From Mallotus nudiflorus (taxonomy: Eukaryota; Streptophyta; Magnoliopsida; Malpighiales; Euphorbiaceae), in NCBI GenBank assembly GCA_947683625.1, contig CANTUR010000069.1, positions 1,550,001 through 1,614,000 on the forward strand: DNA of 64,000 nucleotides, given 5' to 3'. Shown here piece after piece: positions 58,729-64,000 of this stretch (positions are counted from its first letter, which is position 1; each line of letters starts with the position of its first letter). The notes beneath the pieces are model-generated. The model saw only the letters and a list, made by a program, of their open reading frames with translations. It did not search any database and was not told the DNA's origin. The position numbers and the translations under genes are program-made.

Positions 58729-59009
58729 CCTTTTGACCACCAAATCACTCATATTTCCTACTCACACAAATCCATATGAATTTCACTACTTACATACTAC
58801 TTACACACACAAACAACTCCTATTCATTTATGTTCTTCCTTCTCTCTTCCATAACATCTAAGCTTTTCATTTCCTCTCTACAAATAAACCCTAATCGAAA
58901 TTAAATATCCTTCCTCATTCCATCTTTTCCTTTTCATTTACACATTTTCATTACTTATGCGCTACATATTTCTATAACTTTCTAACTTTATCTAAGTAAG
59001 ATTAGCATT

Positions 59010-59906
59010 ATGGGTAAGATAAGAGGTTCATCATCCAAGAGACCCCATATTGAAGAATCTCACTAAGAAGAGGAGGAAAATATAAGCAAGACTTACAGGG
59101 TTAAGTTCCTCATCCTTACACGTGAGGAAGGTGCTAAGTTGACAATAATAAGATTTAGAGAAATCTTGGGTTATAAGTATATTCCTAACTCTCTCTTGAA
59201 CAATTTAGGTATGCTTGATGTGTTTGATAATATGCTTACTCAATGTGGTCTTAAGAAGTTTTTTTCTCTACATGAGGATACTTATGTTGATTTGCTTACT
59301 GAGTTTTATACCACCTTGGATGTTAATGCCAATAATTCATAAATTCCAAAATTTAGGTTGGAAGACAAGAAACATCAACTAACCTATTCTTTCATGAATC
59401 GTGTGTTTGGCACTATGAAGGATGGTTTATGTGATCCCCCATCTAACTTTAAATTGAATGAATTCTAGACCTTTTTGACTGATTTGTAGACCCCATTTCA
59501 ACCTAAAAAGGCCAAGGCTATATTCATAAAAGATATGAAATATTGGTTGTTGCATAAGGTCCTAGCATGTGTTATTTTTCATAAGTCTAAATTTAATAGG
59601 GTTTCTACATAAGAAATGTTTCTCATGTGTTGTATTCATAACAAAAAGCAAGTTTCTTGGACTTATTGGATATTCAATCAGTTGTTGACTTATGCACCAA
59701 GTAAGGATGCACCCTTAACCCATGGACATGTGGTCACAATAGTAGTAAAGGTTTTGAACATTAATCTTGGAAATTACACTTGCAAAGTTAAATGCTCTTA
59801 TTTTACTAACCATGCTCTTGTGATTAATGAAGAGGAACCACCACCAACTAAATACCAAATAGAAAGTGATCTAGAAGAAGAGCTTCCTCAATACCAACCT
59901 TTTTGA
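59010..59906 (+). pseudogene. Athila third ORF (ATHILA ORF-1 family; sometimes called env-like)
   Basis: From ATG 59010 (MGKIRGSSSKRPHIEES) a single frame of 299 codons runs to TGA at 59904 with about five internal stops (first at 59067) and no frameshift. Blocks include RFREILGYKYIPNSLL, GLKKFFSLHEDTYVDLLTEFY, FRLEDKKHQLTYSFMNRVFG, FIKDMKYWLLHKVLA and EMFLMCCIHNKKQVSWTYWI. These follow the family pattern (FxLxxPTYxELTxEFY ... AKAxxIxNPxxRYLHRxLA ... ELFLLWCMLNxxRVNxGYFL). The function is unknown; Athila elements carry it after pol. I see no convincing signal peptide or membrane segment, so an envelope role is not supported here. Confidence 0.75.
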
Positions 59907-60639
59907 GAAGTACCTTTTTTGACCTACCCTCTCCAAAGTGCACTAGGTTCTTGAAGTGAACACCCTCCCATTTAGGATCAAATTTTAAACAATCAAATTG
60001 CTATGCAAAGGCAATTGAATGCCATTGAACGTCACCAAAGGAAATTGTCCCATCGTCTATGAAAGATGGAGTACAAGTTGAACCGATACTTTGCTCAATC
60101 CAGAAGCTCAATTGAGTCTCCACCCACCACTCCAACCGACGACTAAGGGTGTATTTCTATCCTTTCCCTTATTTTATTTTCATTACATTAGGGACAATGC
60201 ATGCTTTTATGTATGGGGAAGGGATATGGATATAGATATTAGTATTAGTATATTAGTAATATATATGTTATTTGTTTGTTCTACATCTTTATGCATTTGC
60301 ATTAATTTTGCTATTCATTTTGTTCCCATATTTAATAAGTAGTTATCCTTAATAGTCTTTTTGATTTTGATTAAAGTTAATATGTTTTGCTAATAGTGAA
60401 CTTTCATTGCTTAATTGGTAAAATTTTTAAGTTTCATGTAGTATAAGTAGTAAGTTTATCATTTTATCTCTTTTCATTATTTCTAAAGTCTAAGAAATGT
60501 ATTAGTCAAATTGTTAACTATGCTTAGGCTAGGTAGTAATGATTTAAGTTTAGTTTTTCTAGAGACTTAGGTAACCTTAGAGAAACTATAGCCATAATAC
60601 CAAGATACTCACTTTTCAATAATGGATGAGGACAATTTA
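59907..60639. other. 3' non-coding region of the Athila element
   Basis: No frame of note. The sequence just after the ORF is still of balanced composition (to about 60150) and may hold a short lost coding tail; the rest is AT-rich. Confidence 0.5.
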
Positions 60640-60706
60640 AAAAAAAAAAGAAAAAAAAAGAAAAAAAAAGAAAAAAAACAAAGAAAGAAAAGAAAAGAAA
60701 AAAAAT
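60640..60706. repeat. A-rich (A8-9 G)n and AAAG tract
   Basis: Runs of eight to ten A separated by single G, then AAAGA units. A minus-strand frame of mostly Phe across it is an artefact. Confidence 0.9.
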
Positions 60707-60718
60707 GCTGGTGATGTG

Positions 60719-60870
60719 ATGCATCTTGAGTAAATTGTGTGCAATTGAGTATGCTCCTTAGTTGCATTCATTCAGAAAGGGATGTATAATGTCATAAGTA
60801 CATGGATCTCGAGTAAGTTGTGTGCATTTGTGTTTGCTCCTCATTTGCATTCATTCAGAAAGAGTACATC
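60719..60870 (+). repeat. tandem duplication, period about 82
   Basis: ATCTTGAGTAAATTGTGTGCA (in part) ... GCATTCATTCAGAAAG at 60719-60779 recurs as ATCTCGAGTAAGTTGTGTGC ... GCATTCATTCAGAAAG at 60802-60862. Confidence 0.8.
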
Positions 60871-61280
60871 TAGCAAATATGCTTTTGAATAAAATTGTCT
60901 AAAAATGCCATGAGAAGAGTGAGTTAATGTGTGTGCTTAACATTGTCTCAAGGTTGCTATTGCCTCTAGAATCCCTAAATTTGAAGCATGAATATCTTAG
61001 CTAAATAGCTTTGTTAGAACTTTGACTTTTCATTTTTTATTTTATTCTTAGTAGATTTTGATAAATTGGTAAACTTGTTGCCTATGCTATGAGACTTGTC
61101 TATTTTACCATTGTTGATCATTGGAATTTCAATTATTGAATTATCCTTTTTATTTTTTTAACTTCATTCATGATTAAAATGACTTGATGAGGATGCTACA
61201 CTTTTTAGGAGTAGATGATAATTTTGATAATTTCTTCATCTTTGATCTATACTTGCTTGGGGGCAAGTAAGGTCTAAGTG

Positions 61281-61290
61281 TGGGGGAGTT
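61281..61290 (+). other. polypurine tract of the Athila element
   Basis: TGGGGGAGTT immediately precedes the 3' LTR, after the GGGGGCAAGTAAGGTCTAAG sequence common to plant gypsy elements. Confidence 0.85.
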
Positions 61291-62895
61291 TGATATAATG
61301 CAAACTTGCATAGTTATTTAGGTATTATAAGTGTTGTTTTGTTTCATTTTAGTAATTTTTTATACTTGTTTAGTTATACAATTGTTATTTTTAGTTTTCA
61401 AATGCTTTTTATGGTAGTTTGTATTATTTTTTATATGTTTTTAGGTTCAATTGATGCATTAGAAGGTCCTTGGATTTGTTAGAATGAAGTATAAAGCTTG
61501 AAAATAGAAAAGAAGTTGAATTGGAGCTGTGCCGACTCATTACATTAGGGATGACTCATTACAGAAGCCATCCGTGCTGACTCGACCCTTCATGCCGACT
61601 CATTCCACTTGTGCCTCATAAAAAAGATGCAACTTTTTAGCTCTAAGCAGTTTTCATATTTTGGCCATTACTTCTTCTACAAATGTCCAAATGAGGTGAT
61701 TCAAGTTTCTATATAAAGAAAACCCAAGGATCTAGAACTTTCATGAAGGAACAATTCCAATATAAAGTAATATGGATGGACCAAAATGCTCTAGAAGTTA
61801 CTATATTTGTATAGAGTTATGACCCTTCAATTGAAAGGGTACCTTTCCAATTGTAACTTCTTTTAACCACCTCTAGGGTCTATATATATGTCAATTGTAA
61901 CCTATAAAAAGAAAAATAAAAGAAAAATATCTCAAATAGATGTGAAGAAATACAGATTTTCATTAGGACTTACTTTATAGTTTTGAAGATCAAGTTAGCA
62001 AGCAAAAAGAGAATATTGCTCTATACCAAGCAAGTACTATAAGGCTTAGTGAAAAGGGTTTTATCAATTCTCTTTCTTCTTCTTTTGTTGTTCTTTAACT
62101 ATGTTTCTTGGCTAAGTCTTTTTTGAGAATTATAATGATGAATTAAATAAGAACTACATTCTCTATCTTATCTTGTTTATAATTTAATTTTAATTAGTGC
62201 TTAATTAGTAATCTCAATGATCACCATATGTAACTTATTTTAATCAATTTACTTACAACAAGAGTTGGAGTAATTTGGTGGAAATATAATTGGGATTACT
62301 TAAGAGTTGGATTTACTTAGAATTAAGGAATTCATCTTAAGGGAAACAATTAGTATATTACTTGTGATTTCCTTATCTATCTCTATAATACACCGAGAGA
62401 GGTTGTAGACTCTAGATGGGAATATCCTTGATCGACAATGAGAGTTTCTTTTAAGGATTTATTGGTATAATGTCATTTATGATTTTCTCTTACCTCTATA
62501 ATGCACCGAGAGAGCTTGTAGACTCTAAGGGGAAATACTTCTAATTGATAACGAGAGTTACTTTTAGGAACTTTAAATTAATTTGCCAACGAGAGTTTCT
62601 TTTAAAGATTATACGCACTAATTTCCAATTAGTATATTTTGTGATGAATTCTTATAAGTTCTTGTTTACATTTTGATTTGTGTTTCTCTTATATATATAT
62701 TGCATTTTTATTCTATTTAGTATTATAGTAATTAGGAATAATTAGATCACCAATTCTATTTGATTTAGTTTTTCCTATCCATCTAAGTATTTTCTCGGTT
62801 AATACATAATTCTTCCTAAATCCCGAGTGTTCGACACCCGACTTGCTCTATACTAAGTCCTTAGAGACTAGGGTTATACAATTCTACCCGCTTCA
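61291..62895 (+). repeat. 3' LTR of the Athila-type element
   Basis: It runs from TGATATAATGCAAACTTGCA to CTACCCGCTTCA, 1605 bp. It is followed by CCATT, the right target-duplication copy with one change, and then by gag of Tat host 2. Confidence 0.9.
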
Positions 62896-64000
62896 CCATT
62901 CCTCTCCTAAACTATTAAAACATGCCTCCACTAACCGTCAGCATAATTTCCTCCAATCTACTAGTAAACCTTGTTGAATGAGCAATTTGACACATCCAAA
63001 AAACCAAAGATAAGCCTTTAAAAGATAGCAAATATGAACAATGCCCTTCTACCTTTGAATATATTCTGATGCCCTAAAAATTCCTTCCTCACTTGATGAT
63101 GCAAAAAAGAGCCAGGGATATAGCTCTCCTAATGAACGGTGAAGTGATTGATTACCTTTACTCACAAGAAGTAGACACAGAAAAAAATTCTAGCAGTGAC
63201 CATAAAGTATGGGATTTGCAGTGACCATAAAGTATGGGATTTACTAGGCCAACCATATAGGATGTTTGACTATAATGTCAACTACATAGCACCTCTTGCT
63301 ACCCATACATACTTAGAAGACATAGTACCCTCAGGATGGGGAGAAGAATTATGTAACTCACAATAGGTAGGTTTATCAACATCTTGAGAAAGAAAATGAT
63401 CCCTCTAAAGGAAAAGAAGTAACAAGTGATCAAGTTCCAGTCAAAGAGGAGGACACTATCCTCAAACATCTTAAGAAGACTCAGGCACGTGCTAGTATCT
63501 AGGACCTACTCTTGGCCTCTAAGAAACATAGGGATGCCCTTGTCAGAGCACTAAATAAGGCAAAGATTACCATTAATGCCTCGCCTTGCAAGATGATAGC
63601 CTCTATAATGAAAGCTCCCTTTAATACAATAAGCTTTTCAAATGAAGATTTGCCTCTTGAGGGAAGGGTCCACAACCATCCTCTTTTCATACAAGCAATT
63701 GTCAAATCTAAGAAGACTCTATGTGTTATGGTGGATGACAGATCTGCCATTAATGTTTATCCCCTGAGGTTGCTACATAAGTTCAGGATGAATGTTGAAA
63801 ACTTGGAAGAATATAATATGGTCATATGAGCCTATGATGATTCAAAGAAGCCAATCATTGGCACTTTCAAAATAGCAATCATAGTGGGGGATATCAAATC
63901 AATAACAAAATTTTTCCATCTTGGACATCTCTCTAACTTTTAGCCTGCTACTAGTAAGACCTTGGTTCAACCCACTAGGGGGCATACCCTCCACTGTGCA
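62896..64000 (+). pseudogene. Tat host 2: gag-linker and protease remnant, running off the window
   Basis: It continues the gag from 41581 and aligns with 9455-10860 of Tat host 1. Blocks: NMPPPTI-type sequence (62921), LGQP...YNVNYIAPLATHTYLEDIVPSGWGEEL (about 63240-63350), DLLLASKKHRDALVRALNKA (about 63505), and the protease VDDRSAINVYP near 63730, where the host-1 form is VDDGST. The main open stretch is 63512-63829. A 25-bp duplication at 63193 shifts the frame. The RT would lie beyond the window edge. Confidence 0.7.
63193..63242 (+). repeat. perfect 25-bp tandem duplication
   Basis: GCAGTGACCATAAAGTATGG followed by GATTT occurs twice back to back without mismatch. The homologous place in Tat host 1 (about 9807-9830) has one copy. 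Confidence 0.9.

Larger units (their letters stand above)
41582..62895 (+). mobile_element. Athila-type Ty3/gypsy retrotransposon, interrupted by a copia element
   Basis: LTRs of 1599 and 1605 bp, a tRNA-Asp-like primer site, gag, pol with PR-RT-RNase H-INT, a third ORF of the Athila ORF-1 family and a TGGGGGAGTT polypurine tract are in the Athila order. The flanks are CCAAT (41577-41581) and CCATT (62896-62900). Tat host 1 gives the empty site at about 9450-9454 (CCAAT once, then CCTCTC), which confirms the duplication. Its own length without the copia element is about 12.1 kb. Confidence 0.9.

Noticed and set aside
59010..59906. A true envelope glycoprotein
   Set aside because: The frame matches the Athila ORF-1 family, with no visible signal peptide, transmembrane segment or cleavage site; calling it envelope would go beyond the sequence.
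60524..60724. Minus-strand Phe-rich frame
   Set aside because: Produced by the A-rich tract at 60640-60706.
1..64000. tRNA, rRNA or ordinary host protein-coding genes
   Set aside because: None recognised; tRNA-like strings at primer sites are complements of tRNA ends, not tRNA genes.

Overview
This is a repeat-saturated, AT-rich stretch of a flowering-plant nuclear genome. No conventional host gene is visible. Nearly every recognisable coding trace is gag or pol of an LTR retrotransposon, and the primer sites (initiator tRNA-Met, tRNA-Asp-like, and the Tat/Ogre type) are those of plant Ty1/copia and Ty3/gypsy elements. The species cannot be named from the sequence. All calls are by eye from motifs and alignment of copies within the window; no database search was run.

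Layout. 1-3.2 kb: AT-rich DNA with long (TA)n microsatellites. 3.2-6.5 kb: scraps, namely a possible CACTA terminus, a copia protease remnant and two LTR-like blocks. 6.5-26.6 kb: a decayed Ty3/gypsy Tat-type element on + ('Tat host 1': leader, gag, PR, RT, two RNase H regions, INT). It is interrupted in its integrase by a composite minus-strand element with FOUR LTR copies (14062-18599), and in its 3' non-coding region by a minus-strand composite with THREE LTRs (19322-26327). Both composites have recognisable 5-bp target duplications. 26.6-29.8 kb: copia-type LTR sequence and poorly assignable DNA.

29.8-64 kb is a nest. The outer layer is 'Tat host 2', a relative of host 1, seen only as pieces at 29772-29819, 41505-41581 and 62896-64000. 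Into it went a pol-less Tat/Ogre-like element (29820-41504), which has 2.17-kb LTRs, gag remnants, an antisense coding remnant and three kinds of tandem repeat before its 3' LTR. An Athila-type element also went in (41582-62895; gag, pol, ORF3, tRNA-Asp-like primer site). Inside the Athila gag sits a young Ty1/copia element on the minus strand (44369-53551). It has two 1544-bp LTRs, a perfect GTTTC target duplication, an intact primer site, and one gag-pol frame broken only by five nonsense codons.

How the parts work together. The autonomous layouts (Athila, copia, Tat host 1) once encoded protease, reverse transcriptase, RNase H and integrase. The two composites and the pol-less Tat element lack these and would have depended on enzymes supplied in trans. 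Many nonsense codons fit C-to-T decay of Trp, Gln or Arg codons, as expected for methylated, silenced elements. The most interesting items are the LTR-LTR junctions at 17088 and 17855 that keep three primer-site bases, a ~95-bp module shared in sense orientation by the 3' regions of two unrelated element families, the antisense ORF at 35620-36408, and a promoter-like block ahead of the Athila third ORF.
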